44,095 nucleotides of DNA from a virus. A program made the position numbers and the translations under genes. Below, piece by piece: positions 16,289 through 24,921 of the stretch. The number at the start of each line of letters is the position of its first letter. Positions within the stretch are counted from its first letter, which is position 1. The notes below the pieces were generated by a model. The model saw only the letters and a program-made list of their open reading frames with translations. It was not told where the DNA came from and did no database searches. Where the stretch lies: the IMG/VR virus record IMGVR_UViG_3300026521_000026, positions 1 to 44,095 of that record. The stretch is one strand, 5' to 3'.

Positions 16289-16684
16289 TTAAACTTCTTT
16301 TATCCTCATCTCTATGTGAGGGTCTTCTTTGTTAATCTCTCCAACTGTACCAGTAATCTGTACAATATGGTGATAATTATCGTCAGGTAATCTCCCTAAC
16401 TCTACTAAAGCGTCTTGAGCATACTTTGAGATTACACTCATTATGTTATCAATATCAAAAGACCTCTTATTCTCATAGTGTATTATATAGTGTATCTTAA
16501 CCTTATCCATTATAGGTAAGTCAAGCACATCATCCATAATCAACTCTTTGAATTCTTTTTTAAGAGCATTTGTAACTCTGTAATGGGCCTGGCGATATTG
16601 ATTTAGATTACAACTATGGCGCTTACGTCCTAGTGTAATAAAATAAGGAAGCTTCAGGGAGTGTATATCTCCCTTAGCCATCAT
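16289..16684 (-). CDS. RusA-like Holliday junction resolvase
   Basis: The 131 aa protein has the RusA arrangement: an N-terminal NQYRQAHYRVTNALKKEF helix, then a strand leading into SFDIDNIMSVISKYAQDAL (Asp77, Asp79, Lys87 and Asp91 as likely metal and catalytic residues), then GRLPDDNYHHI with the last acidic pair. RusA enzymes cut four-way junctions as dimers. T7 uses the unrelated gp3 endonuclease I at this genome position, so this looks like a functional replacement for resolving branched concatemers before packaging. The start has two ATG codons behind AAGGTGG. Confidence 0.85.
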   Translation of the reverse strand: MMAKGDIHSLKLPYFITLGRKRHSCNLNQYRQAHYRVTNALKKEFKELIMDDVLDLPIMDKVKIHYIIHYENKRSFDIDNIMSVISKYAQDALVELGRLPDDNYHHIVQITGTVGEINKEDPHIEMRIKEV

Positions 16685-16715
16685 ATACCACCTTCACCTA
16701 TTAGTATTAAACGCA

Positions 16716-16925
16716 TTATGCAGCCTCGCATACTTCAGGTTGTCTTATTTCATCTTCATACTTAACTAAAGCAGCCTCTATAACTTTTAAAAGTTTTCTA
16801 GTTACAACAGTATCAAAATAAGGGAGTATACTGTGTAAAGCATAAGCTTCATCTAATGACATATTTACTTGAATATCCTCAAGCACCTCTATTGTATTTG
16901 TATTTAAACCGGATTGCATACTCAT
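16716..16925 (-). CDS. Unknown 69 aa protein after SSB
   Basis: The protein is acidic and helical, with a central segment VNMSLDEAYALHSILPYF followed by VTRKLLKVIEAALVKYEDE. Its ATG overlaps the stop region of the SSB gene, so it is translated in the same block as SSB and the resolvase. No domain is recognised. Position suggests a replication or recombination accessory factor, but this is only inference. Confidence 0.75.
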   Translation of the reverse strand: MSMQSGLNTNTIEVLEDIQVNMSLDEAYALHSILPYFDTVVTRKLLKVIEAALVKYEDEIRQPEVCEAA

Positions 16926-17563
16926 TAAAAATCTCCATCTTCTTCATCATCTTCCCAAGGAGCTTCATCAGATAATCCATCATTAGGAAGATGTAATTCA
17001 CCATCTTCATCTTCAAGTTCATCGTCACCTCCAAAACTAACAAGGTCAATCAACTGTACTTTCTCAAGAATTAAAGACACCCCAATAGTCTTATCGGAAG
17101 CCATAGCGTAAGGATTGGCAAAAGCTACACAACGAATAATACTACCATTACCAACCTGAACCATCGGGATTTCACCTTCAGAAGCTTTAGGTCCCACAAG
17201 GATAACTCTGTTTTGCCCAGGGCGTCTATCATCAACATTGTTCATTTTAAACTTGAAAATGATGTTACCAGTCTCATTACCATCTTTATCATACTCATCT
17301 TTATAGACATCACGTGCTTTGAATTGCTTTGGTTTAGGTTTACCATCGTTTGCCTGCTCCATAGCAGTGTCTCTAAGCTTCTCTAGTTTCTCAATGAACT
17401 CTGGGACACCTGGAGCACCTGGGTCAACTACAAGGTCAACTGAATATTGCCCTTTAGCATTATACTCGCGGTCTGGTTTATCTAATTTAGCCCATAGAGC
17501 CTTACCTTTTGGTGATGTTACTTTTGTACCTTTAACTGTGAATGGTTTTTTTACTGCTGCCAT
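16925..17563 (-). CDS. Single-stranded DNA-binding protein (T7 gp2.5-like)
   Basis: The 212 aa protein has a basic OB-fold body (VTSPKGKALWAKLDKPD, YSVDLVVDP, VILVGPKASEG) and an acidic tail ending EDDEEDGDF. T7 gp2.5 (232 aa) also ends in an acidic tail with a terminal Phe, which contacts the polymerase and helicase. It coats ssDNA, coordinates the replisome and promotes annealing. The gene order SSB, resolvase, primase-helicase matches T7 genes 2.5, 3 and 4. Confidence 0.9.
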   Translation of the reverse strand: MAAVKKPFTVKGTKVTSPKGKALWAKLDKPDREYNAKGQYSVDLVVDPGAPGVPEFIEKLEKLRDTAMEQANDGKPKPKQFKARDVYKDEYDKDGNETGNIIFKFKMNNVDDRRPGQNRVILVGPKASEGEIPMVQVGNGSIIRCVAFANPYAMASDKTIGVSLILEKVQLIDLVSFGGDDELEDEDGELHLPNDGLSDEAPWEDDEEDGDF

Positions 17564-17564
17564 A

Positions 17565-17759
17565 CTATTTATCTCCTACTATTTTATTGATTTGTTCTAA
17601 AGCATTTGCTGCTACGCTTTGCTCACCTTTAGCTACATTTAAGTCTGCGTCTAACTTCTTAATTGTTTCTTCATTTATAGAGATAAATTCCTTTAACTCG
17701 TTCTTTGTCTTCATAAAAGTATCTAAGATACCATTTAATGTTTTAGAGTTTCTAAACAT
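17565..17759 (-). CDS. Small coiled-coil protein
   Basis: The 64 aa protein begins MFRNSKTLNGILDTF and is helical throughout with heptad-like spacing (IKKLDADLNVAKGEQSVAANAL). Small proteins of this shape occur near SSB or RNA polymerase in several T7-like phages, but I know of no assigned function. It lies 2 bases before the SSB frame and 2 bases after the next small gene. Confidence 0.72.
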   Translation of the reverse strand: MFRNSKTLNGILDTFMKTKNELKEFISINEETIKKLDADLNVAKGEQSVAANALEQINKIVGDK

Positions 17760-17761
17760 TA

Positions 17762-17953
17762 TTATTCCTTTGTTTTATTATTTTTAATTGCGTCAAGAGC
17801 TACTAACTCACCTATAAGTAACGATAAATCGTATTGTAATTCATCAACTACTTTACGTACTCCTATAAGAGCCTTAAGAGGCTCCTTATCATTTTTAAGT
17901 ATCCCATCAATAGCATTAGCTATTACAGAACGTACTTTATTTTTATGTGTCAT
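17762..17953 (-). CDS. Small unknown protein after RNA polymerase
   Basis: This is a 63 aa frame (MTHKNKVRSVIANAIDGIL to NNKTKE), basic at the ends and hydrophobic in the middle (YDLSLLIGELVALDAI). It starts 3 bases after the RNA polymerase stop and is tightly packed with the neighbouring small gene. T7 has several small genes at this place, such as gp2, which inhibits host RNA polymerase. Similarity to gp2 is not visible, so the function is open. Confidence 0.7.
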   Translation of the reverse strand: MTHKNKVRSVIANAIDGILKNDKEPLKALIGVRKVVDELQYDLSLLIGELVALDAIKNNKTKE

Positions 17954-17955
17954 TT

Positions 17956-20472
17956 TTAACTAAAGATATACTCACTATCTCGCACCTCATCTAAATTTAA
18001 GTCACCGATTACTAAATCTTTAACTTCTCCAGCTCTAAAAGGAGCTGTTTGTTCTACGAAGTCATACAGAGGGTCGTCTTTAAACAACTCTATATATGCC
18101 TCACGTACCTCCTCAGCTAACTTCTCTGTATCTGCTGCGTGAACACCATAACTATCGTGTATAAGAGCAAAGCTAGTTACACCCCGTGTTAATAGCCTTT
18201 CAACTGTTCTAAACATTAAAGTAGCATCTAAGCTATGGATGTAATTAGGAGCTATACCATTAACCATCTTCCTAGCGTCCAATTGGGTCGTAGGGGTTCT
18301 TATAGTAAGCTTTGCAAGAGCTGTTGTAATTCTCATAGTATCATACTTAACTATACGATGTACAACTGGGAACCCGAATATAGGTGTTCTGTAGAAGATG
18401 TGGGAGCCTTTCTCTATTACATCTTTTGTAAGGTCTTTGAGAAAATCTCTACATACTACAGCACCTTTTACAACCTCTCCAATACCTCTATAATTCAATT
18501 TAGATAGGAAAGTAGCGGCTACCCACTTCTCACCAGTCCAAAACTGCTTATCAGTACCTTCATACACATCAAGTATGTCCGATATCAATTGGTCTTTCAT
18601 CCCAAAAGTAGAAACATTATATGGAAAAGTCATTACATTTCTTTTAGTTACTTTTCTATCAATCTTACCACACATTGACTGCCCTAAGGCTACTGTTGGA
18701 ACACTTCTAGGCACTCCATCACTTGTAGTGTAATCAAGACTCTTAGGGTAATCTTGGGTCTCTAAATACCTATTAACACAGTTAGCAACATCCCCATAGA
18801 TGTCTGATATCTTTGTATTGTCATTATGATTTACAACATTTACTGCTTCCGCTCCTTTATTATCCTTCATAAGCCCTGAATATATCTGTATCCCACTGCA
18901 ACTAGCATCTAACGCAATTGGTAAGCGAGATACAAAACCACTAGGGTTACGAAGGTAATCTGCACGCTCAAAACACCAAGCCAAAAACAAGTATGGTTCG
19001 TCTGCTTCTGTCCACTTAAGGTATCGTAAGGGGTCCTTAGCAATCTGTATAATTTCTTCATCCATCTCCTCCATCAACTCCACTCTACGTGAAAATAGCT
19101 CTTTGTCGTAACCATATAGGTTAGCACCGTGCACCATAAACCATTTAACTGCTTCAGGTGTGTCAAGAGGTTTTCCTTCAGCAAACATAAGGAGGCTTTT
19201 AACAACCTTAGCTCCCTGAGGGTTCAAGTGAGGCTGTATAGGGTATAGACGGCCTCTGAAGTCCACTTGGTAACTAAAGTAAATCTCTTTGAATTTACTA
19301 TACTTACGCGCTGTACTCATTGCAAGTTTTACAACAAGACCTTTAGACTTAAGGGTATTGAATTTATCCTCAAGTTTCATTATGGCCTCTCTATATTCTG
19401 CATAAGGCTTATAGTCTTCACTATTGTATTCTACAGGTGGAACCACATCGTATGGGTTGGGAAGGTCATCACTTGGTAAACCGCCGATTAATGTATAATC
19501 AGTTGAATAATCCACTAGATGTTTATCATACACTTCTTCAAGAACCTTAAGTACCCTAGTGTTAATCCTCCAGGGCACCCTTTGTACTGCATTTACAATA
19601 TTAAAGTAACGCTTAGCGAACATAGGGTGACTATCAAAGAAACCTTTAACAATACGCCTATTAACTCTATCGTTATGCATCTTAACTAAATCAATATCTA
19701 AGAAGCCTTGGTAATAACCTCCAGTACCCGAAAACGCCGTCCATTCTTTAGGTTTTACAACAAATATAGGGTAACTATATGTAAAGAAAGGACTTAAGTC
19801 TCGCATAGAGTTTATAATGTGTTGTGCCGCCTCTGTAAGACATAATAAAGTACGTTTCTTCTTACCTTGTCGTATAGTTTTAGTCTCCACTATGCCTGCC
19901 CCTGATTTTACAACACAATCAATAAGATTTACACCTAATGTAAGTCCTTGAGCATTATCAGGGTTATTGAGAGCTAGTTTTTTCTTTCCTAACATAAGCT
20001 TTTTATTTGTCCTACGTCTTACACTAAGTTTCTTGTATTTTTCATCAACATACTTATTGAGCCTAGGTGCCTCTGTTCGGAATGTCTCCAGCTTATACTC
20101 TTGTTTTATGTAGCCCATAATAGTACGAGCTACAACCAATATAGGTACGCTATACAGAGGATACTTACCATTAATACTTGATAATGTTGTGTTCATAATA
20201 GAAGCTAACACCATATAAGCTAAAGTATCCTCATTGCCCTTATAGTCCATAATAGGCTCTCTAGTGGCAAAAGCTGTTCCTCTTAAACTCTTAGACGATA
20301 GATATTCGTGTATTTTTAAGGACACTTCAGGTATTGTACGCTTTATAAGTATAATACCTTCATTTGTCTCACTACCTCTAGAGCCTTCAATCGCCTTATA
20401 AAAGATATTCTTAGCTTTGATAGTTGATATATCGTAAGCTTCGTCTTCAAGACGTCGTTGAACTTCAAGCAT
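17956..20472 (-). CDS. Single-subunit DNA-directed RNA polymerase (T7 gp1-like)
   Basis: The 838 aa enzyme (T7: 883) transcribes phage genes from its own promoters. Signature stretches in order are YQVDFRGRLYP, the motif A region RLPIALDASCSGIQIYSG (first catalytic Asp), motif B RKVTKRNVMTFPYNVSTFG (with the Arg, Lys and Tyr that select rNTPs), and motif C ALIHDSYGVHA (second catalytic Asp). The ATG has GAGGAG 8 bases upstream. It lies about 6 kb into the early region, downstream of the phage-type promoter near 25460, so it may amplify its own expression. Confidence 0.97.
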   Translation of the reverse strand: MLEVQRRLEDEAYDISTIKAKNIFYKAIEGSRGSETNEGIILIKRTIPEVSLKIHEYLSSKSLRGTAFATREPIMDYKGNEDTLAYMVLASIMNTTLSSINGKYPLYSVPILVVARTIMGYIKQEYKLETFRTEAPRLNKYVDEKYKKLSVRRRTNKKLMLGKKKLALNNPDNAQGLTLGVNLIDCVVKSGAGIVETKTIRQGKKKRTLLCLTEAAQHIINSMRDLSPFFTYSYPIFVVKPKEWTAFSGTGGYYQGFLDIDLVKMHNDRVNRRIVKGFFDSHPMFAKRYFNIVNAVQRVPWRINTRVLKVLEEVYDKHLVDYSTDYTLIGGLPSDDLPNPYDVVPPVEYNSEDYKPYAEYREAIMKLEDKFNTLKSKGLVVKLAMSTARKYSKFKEIYFSYQVDFRGRLYPIQPHLNPQGAKVVKSLLMFAEGKPLDTPEAVKWFMVHGANLYGYDKELFSRRVELMEEMDEEIIQIAKDPLRYLKWTEADEPYLFLAWCFERADYLRNPSGFVSRLPIALDASCSGIQIYSGLMKDNKGAEAVNVVNHNDNTKISDIYGDVANCVNRYLETQDYPKSLDYTTSDGVPRSVPTVALGQSMCGKIDRKVTKRNVMTFPYNVSTFGMKDQLISDILDVYEGTDKQFWTGEKWVAATFLSKLNYRGIGEVVKGAVVCRDFLKDLTKDVIEKGSHIFYRTPIFGFPVVHRIVKYDTMRITTALAKLTIRTPTTQLDARKMVNGIAPNYIHSLDATLMFRTVERLLTRGVTSFALIHDSYGVHAADTEKLAEEVREAYIELFKDDPLYDFVEQTAPFRAGEVKDLVIGDLNLDEVRDSEYIFS

Positions 20473-20500
20473 CTAAATACTCCTCTAAATATGTCGTGGT

Positions 20501-20740
20501 TTAAGGTGATGCTAAGGTTATAATATCACCTTCAGCTCTTGTAATGCTATCTTCTATAAGTTTCTCAATGAAATTACTAAGTTGCTTAGAGGCTATGTTA
20601 AAGCCATCTTTAGTATCTTGAGATATATCCTGAGAGTAAGACTCTCTACCTGCCAGTATAGCTTGATTTACAAGATTACTGATAAGGATGTTAGCAACGT
20701 TAACTTTCTCTGCTATCTGCAGGGTACTTGATGCACTCAT
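20501..20740 (-). CDS. Unknown 79 aa early protein
   Basis: The protein is helical, opening MSASSTLQIAEKVNVANILI, and Ser- and Ile-rich, with a central LISNLVNQAILAGRESY and a C-terminal acidic helix (FIEKLIEDSITRAEGD). It ends 28 bases before the RNA polymerase start and shares its first base with the stop of the upstream gene. No family is recognised. Confidence 0.7.
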   Translation of the reverse strand: MSASSTLQIAEKVNVANILISNLVNQAILAGRESYSQDISQDTKDGFNIASKQLSNFIEKLIEDSITRAEGDIITLASP

Positions 20741-21363
20741 TACTCACTCCTAATTAACATTAAATCATCATACATCTCATCAATTAGTTGTTTTACCAAT
20801 TCTGAAGACTTAAGATATTGCCAGTTTGGGTACGTTTTTTTATTATACCAGTTATCAGGTATAATATATTCAACACCTAAAGCGAAAGTCCAATTACATT
20901 CCCCGAATCTAAACGCAATAAACTCACCACCATTTAATTCCCAGATACGCTTTTTAACTCTATATTTAACAGCACGTAATTCCGCTTCTTTTTCAGCTTC
21001 ATTCTTTGCTTTAAATACATTACCTTGTTCAATCATATTCTTATCAAGAGGTTTCGCACACCAACTTTTACTACTAATTATCAACCCGTCAATAGTGATA
21101 TAATAAGCTTCTTCACCATCTTCAAGTTCCAAAAATTTGGATTTAGGTTTTTCAGGTATCTCAAATTTAATCTCATCCCAAAATAAAGTCGGGTTAATAG
21201 CTATTTTTGTATATTTTCCGTCTAAATCAAAGGTAATAATTGAACTGTTTTTGTTAAACTTTACTATTAATGGATATGTTGAATTTTTAATAATATTTAT
21301 AATCTTACCCCAACCAAACTCAATACTCCAAACTTTATCAGCTATTTTCGCATTTTCAAACAT
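20740..21363 (-). CDS. Phage protein with KOW-like N-terminus, unknown function
   Basis: The 207 aa protein starts with ADKVWSIEFGWGKIINII and YPLIVKFN, followed by TFDLDGKY and PTLFWDEIKFEIP. I recognise this as a recurring N-terminal segment in phage and prophage proteins of unknown function, resembling a small beta-barrel that ends in a filament-like strand pair. The C-terminal half is helical with GNVFKAKNEAEKEAELRAV and then aromatic strands (GECNWTFALG). It sits directly before ThyX in the genome and after it in expression. Function is unknown. Confidence 0.78.
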   Translation of the reverse strand: MFENAKIADKVWSIEFGWGKIINIIKNSTYPLIVKFNKNSSIITFDLDGKYTKIAINPTLFWDEIKFEIPEKPKSKFLELEDGEEAYYITIDGLIISSKSWCAKPLDKNMIEQGNVFKAKNEAEKEAELRAVKYRVKKRIWELNGGEFIAFRFGECNWTFALGVEYIIPDNWYNKKTYPNWQYLKSSELVKQLIDEMYDDLMLIRSE

Positions 21364-22059
21364 TTATATCTCCTTATTTTCTCTATAAATACAATCTTCA
21401 AACAGAAACTTATGGTCTTCTGGTAGTTGCTTGAAAACCTCATAAGCTAACTCACGTATTTCCCAAAGAGCTGCTCTATTTGTACGAAGTTCTAAGAAGT
21501 TCTGTAGAGACCTTGCATTTATCGTCCATACTAAAGATGTTTTATAGGCCTCTGGTATACAGTATTTAGCTATATCATTAGATATACCTTGATTAAGTTT
21601 GTTTTGTAATAAACCTAATGTATGTATATTACTACCATCTACCCTACTATCTCCTGTCATTACTAGAAATCTCTTACCTGTAGCCCAGTCACAATCTTTT
21701 GGGGCATCATACCACATATTAGGAGCTTCCTTTAACTCTTTCAGAGTGTACCTTGTACTCTTAACACTTAAAGAAGCCATACGATGCCTTGCCAACTCTT
21801 GAAGGCAAGCCCTAGAGATACCTTCTATATCAAAGGTGTAGTTTAGATGCTCTATAGTTGAAGCGTGCTTGTTTTTGTTTGCTACTCTATCTATCCGCTC
21901 TGTATTACAACCTGGAATTGTGACTTTAATAGCGTCTTCATAGTAACACTCTCCGAAATCATCCAGAGCATCTACATCTGGTGTAGGTTTATCCCAGCAC
22001 TTTCCGATAGCTTTATCAGCTACCCAAAGTGGTGTGTGATGTAGTAGTTCTATTTGCAT
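21364..22059 (-). CDS. thyX: Flavin-dependent thymidylate synthase
   Basis: The 231 aa protein makes dTMP from dUMP with FAD, NADPH and methylene-tetrahydrofolate. The ThyX signature RHRMASLSVKSTRY is at residues 91-104. The C-terminal VWTINARSLQNFLELR and RAALWEIRELA match the substrate-binding helices. The start at 22059 (MQIELLHHTP) is chosen because AAGGAG lies 8 bases upstream and it reduces overlap with the preceding gene. Together with NrdAB and the MazG-like protein it supplies dNTPs. ThyX is frequent in marine podoviruses. Confidence 0.95.
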   Translation of the reverse strand: MQIELLHHTPLWVADKAIGKCWDKPTPDVDALDDFGECYYEDAIKVTIPGCNTERIDRVANKNKHASTIEHLNYTFDIEGISRACLQELARHRMASLSVKSTRYTLKELKEAPNMWYDAPKDCDWATGKRFLVMTGDSRVDGSNIHTLGLLQNKLNQGISNDIAKYCIPEAYKTSLVWTINARSLQNFLELRTNRAALWEIRELAYEVFKQLPEDHKFLFEDCIYRENKEI

Positions 22060-22535
22060 TGTGAAACTCCTTGATAACATTCTTCTGGTTTAACAGGCCT
22101 AGCAGTTTTAAAATTACCAGCTGCAGTAACAATAGGGTACTGACTCCCTTTAGAAAAACGTTTAAACAATGTAATATATTCTTCACTACTGTAATCATCA
22201 CTAACCCAAACAGGTTTATCTACCATTTCAGGGTCTTCATACCATTCTTTAGGCTTTACTCTAAATTTATGTTTAGGGTTCCACATAGGACACTCACATT
22301 CCCACCACTCTTCTTCAAACTCTCTCCAAATTTGAAATTTAGTATCTGGCTCATCTATCTGAAGTTTTCTTAACTCTGCTTGATGGTCTTCTACTATATA
22401 AATTTTATTTCTACTCCAGGCAGGGCATCTAACAGTATACCACTCTTCTCCTTGAGAAAAGTCTTTTACCAATACAGTAGGTCTTCCCGCTTCTAACCAT
22501 CGGTTAAACTCTTTTTTAATTTGTGTGTCATTCAT
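22050..22535 (-). CDS. Trp-rich repeat protein, unknown function
   Basis: The 161 aa protein contains two related Trp-rich blocks: GEEWYTVRCPAWSRNKIYIV and EEEWWECECPMWNPKHKFRV. Each has an acidic-aromatic lead, a CP motif and a basic strand. A third, weaker block is around KPVWVSDDYSSEEYITLF. Short modules ending in a basic-aromatic-Arg-Val/Lys-Pro strand are widespread in phage proteins with no known role. It overlaps the ThyX start by 10 bases. Confidence 0.78.
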   Translation of the reverse strand: MNDTQIKKEFNRWLEAGRPTVLVKDFSQGEEWYTVRCPAWSRNKIYIVEDHQAELRKLQIDEPDTKFQIWREFEEEWWECECPMWNPKHKFRVKPKEWYEDPEMVDKPVWVSDDYSSEEYITLFKRFSKGSQYPIVTAAGNFKTARPVKPEECYQGVSQCK

Positions 22536-22544
22536 CTTTACCCT

Positions 22545-22730
22545 TTAATTTTTTATTACTTCTAATAACTCATTACAAGTTATCTCCCATCCATAGTGAT
22601 TTATAGTGTTTAAAGCTTTCACAAACTCTCTCACAGTCATATCACAGGACACCTCCAGGTATTCTAAAAGAAACTCCCAGTCATTACGTAACCTAATTTC
22701 TAGTATGATATCTCTAGTATCAATACTCAT
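22545..22730 (-). CDS. Unknown 61 aa early protein
   Basis: This is an acidic helical protein (MSIDTRDIILEIRLRNDWEF to NELLEVIKN) with segments VREFVKALNTINHYGW and ITCNELLEVI. The ATG at 22730 overlaps the 3' end of the metallopeptidase gene by 11 bases and has a weak GAGAG site. An upstream ATG at 22754 would give 69 aa with more overlap. No family is recognised. Confidence 0.65.
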   Translation of the reverse strand: MSIDTRDIILEIRLRNDWEFLLEYLEVSCDMTVREFVKALNTINHYGWEITCNELLEVIKN

Positions 22731-23628
22731 AATAACTCTCGCTATAAATACCATATTCCTCTAACAAGGCAGTTACATCACAACCTAAAGAAGCTAGTTC
22801 ATCTTTTAAAACTCTGTTTTCAGCCTCAAGCTCTTGTAGATACCAAGCATCATTATCGTAACCATAATCAAAGCTGTTGTAGCTTACCTCTGGAGTATAT
22901 GGTTTATCAGGTAGCTCTAAGGCCTTCAAGACCTCTAAAGTATCCACCATACACTTAACATATATAACTTCATCTTTAGAGTGCTCTTTATCATAGCCTA
23001 CCGATAGAGTACAACAAGCAATACTATCATTCGCAAGCTCTGAGGCATCTGTAACAGACCCAAGAGTCTCAGAGTATCCTAGAGCTACAAAAGTATCTGT
23101 TAGCTCTCTGTTATCGTAACCATATAATGCAACCTCTTGAGCTCCTTTAGGGGAACGTCTATCAAGGCCAATATAACACGTTGTATTAATTACAACATTT
23201 AAAGCTTCACTTTCTAAGCTAAAACAATAAGAGCCGTGACACCCTATCTCCTCATCCTCAAAGAAACCTATATTGTATTTGAAATTGTTTGTAGCTTCCA
23301 TATGCTCTATAAGCTTCAAAGCAATCCAAACACCTGCTCTATCATCACCGCCTAAACAGCTTAAAGAACTGTTAGGATTTAGAGCAATTACACCAAGGTT
23401 TTCGTCGTACTCAAAATCTTCAAAAGTAGTTTTGAGCTCTTTAGTAACTGAATGTGTGTTTATAGTATCAAGATGAACACATAGCATAGGCTTTGGTTTA
23501 TCATCTTTAGCGTATATAAGGTACCTATCGCCCTTATATAGTGTTGGAAGTGAGGCCTCAATATCATCTTTTAAAGTTGCTTGAGAGGCTACAAGAACCT
23601 CCAATAGTTCATTTACAATAGTTTTCAT
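22720..23628 (-). CDS. M20/M28/M42-type zinc metallopeptidase
   Basis: The 302 aa protein shows the full co-catalytic metal set: His52 and Asp54 in CVHLDTI, Asp95 or Asp96 in LGGDDRAGVWIAL, the Glu126-Glu127 pair in FFEDEEIG, Asp156 in IGLDRRSP, and His216 in YDKEHSK. This is the clan MH arrangement of aminopeptidases and peptidase T-like enzymes. The C-terminal 80 residues (acidic, Tyr-rich, ending in a coiled coil) are not part of the fold. The start is the ATG at 23628, preceded by AAGGAAAG. The substrate is unknown; early expression suggests cleavage of host peptides or use of amino acids, not lysis. Confidence 0.82.
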   Translation of the reverse strand: MKTIVNELLEVLVASQATLKDDIEASLPTLYKGDRYLIYAKDDKPKPMLCVHLDTINTHSVTKELKTTFEDFEYDENLGVIALNPNSSLSCLGGDDRAGVWIALKLIEHMEATNNFKYNIGFFEDEEIGCHGSYCFSLESEALNVVINTTCYIGLDRRSPKGAQEVALYGYDNRELTDTFVALGYSETLGSVTDASELANDSIACCTLSVGYDKEHSKDEVIYVKCMVDTLEVLKALELPDKPYTPEVSYNSFDYGYDNDAWYLQELEAENRVLKDELASLGCDVTALLEEYGIYSESYYEY

Positions 23629-23638
23629 TCTGCTTTCC

Positions 23639-24919
23639 TTAATCTTCATTGTGTTCATAGTAAGCGTCTTCAGACGACCAATAAGTATCTGAAGAAGCGT
23701 CATAGTATATACCATCATCGTGATAATAGTAGCAATCTAAATCTTTAATATAATATACTGTAGTCTCTTTTGACACATCTATACTAATATCATCACACCA
23801 AACTACATTATCTGCATCTGAGTAATACACCCCTAGGTCTTCAACCCAATAAAGCTCGTCATTAGTTGCCCACCAAGTCTCTGTATCTTCAGTGAAGTAA
23901 CAACTATCTTTAAAACGATACTCATCAGCATCTTCAACATAACATATAGTATCATTATATTGAGAATAATACCCATTTTCACAAAACACAATATCGTCAT
24001 CATAGTAATGATACACCTCTAGGTCTTCAACCCAATAACAATCATCTTCGTCCCTATAGTCCTCAATATCACTACACCATACTTCATTTTCTCCGCAACT
24101 TCTTTCAGAGATACCACAGTTATCGTCGGAATTTCCTTTAGTAGATTGTAGAATATCAACCATAGAGAGATTGGTCTCCTCAACCCCATTGTAATTAGCT
24201 AGCTTGTAGCTATCACCACATACCTCTAAAACATAGTACATTGTATCTACGTAAGGGACCTCAGGAACGCTTCCAGTAGTCTGTAAGGTTTCTAAGGGAA
24301 GTTCATTAGCAATTTTAACATCTAAGTACCCATTCTCTTCCTCCCATTTTTGTAAAGTAATCTTATAGACCTCTCTCTCATAAAATATTCTATCCATAAA
24401 GGATATCTTCTCATTAGTAAGAGTATTTACAACATTATCAGGCCATAAGATAGCACGTGCTTTTAATAAACCATCGTCCCCTAATATGTAAGCTATTTTA
24501 CAACCTAAGTTCTCGTATATTTCCATACGATGTCCAAAATGAGCCATACAGCTACCACCACAGGAACTTATATCATAGACAGATTGTATATCGTCAGATA
24601 CTATAACTCTTGAAGTATCTGCGCTGTAAGCGGCTTTCCACTTATTTACAGCATCCTCTATCTCAAGAGGAGTAAGACTAGGACATAGCTGACCTAATAG
24701 TTTACCTAGTTTTAGCTTCTGGGCTCTGTTATGAAGCCAGAAGTCGCCAGAGGGACCGTTTTTAATATAATGGTCTACGGTGGAATTTAATGACTTATCT
24801 GTATTAATTTGGTAAATATCCCCATTATTATAAGCTAGCGTATCTAAATCACAATTTATACTGCAAATATCAAGTATTCTAAAATAAGTGCTAAAACTTA
24901 TAAACAAACTGCTTCCCAT
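23639..24919 (-). CDS. Large acidic, aromatic repeat protein of the early region
   Basis: The 426 aa protein has two parts. Residues about 90-210 contain SSCGGSCMAH, YENLGCKIAYILGDDGLL and a KARAILWP strand. A similar serine-cysteine-Met and Arg-Ala pattern occurs in phage proteins of unknown function. Residues about 265-426 are repeats of a roughly 20-residue unit in the style YWVEDLEVY, CYVEDADEY, CYFTEDTET, YWVEDLGVY and YYIKDLDCY, separated by DD-rich turns. This half is extremely rich in Asp, Tyr, Glu, Trp and Cys. The start has AAGGAGGTG 6 bases upstream. An acidic early protein could act as a nucleic-acid mimic or binding scaffold, but there is no direct evidence. Confidence 0.85.
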   Translation of the reverse strand: MGSSLFISFSTYFRILDICSINCDLDTLAYNNGDIYQINTDKSLNSTVDHYIKNGPSGDFWLHNRAQKLKLGKLLGQLCPSLTPLEIEDAVNKWKAAYSADTSRVIVSDDIQSVYDISSCGGSCMAHFGHRMEIYENLGCKIAYILGDDGLLKARAILWPDNVVNTLTNEKISFMDRIFYEREVYKITLQKWEEENGYLDVKIANELPLETLQTTGSVPEVPYVDTMYYVLEVCGDSYKLANYNGVEETNLSMVDILQSTKGNSDDNCGISERSCGENEVWCSDIEDYRDEDDCYWVEDLEVYHYYDDDIVFCENGYYSQYNDTICYVEDADEYRFKDSCYFTEDTETWWATNDELYWVEDLGVYYSDADNVVWCDDISIDVSKETTVYYIKDLDCYYYHDDGIYYDASSDTYWSSEDAYYEHNED

Positions 24920-24921
24920 AA

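Noticed and set aside
17762-17953. T7 gp2-like inhibitor of host RNA polymerase
   Set aside because: Position and size fit, but no sequence feature supports it; left as unknown.
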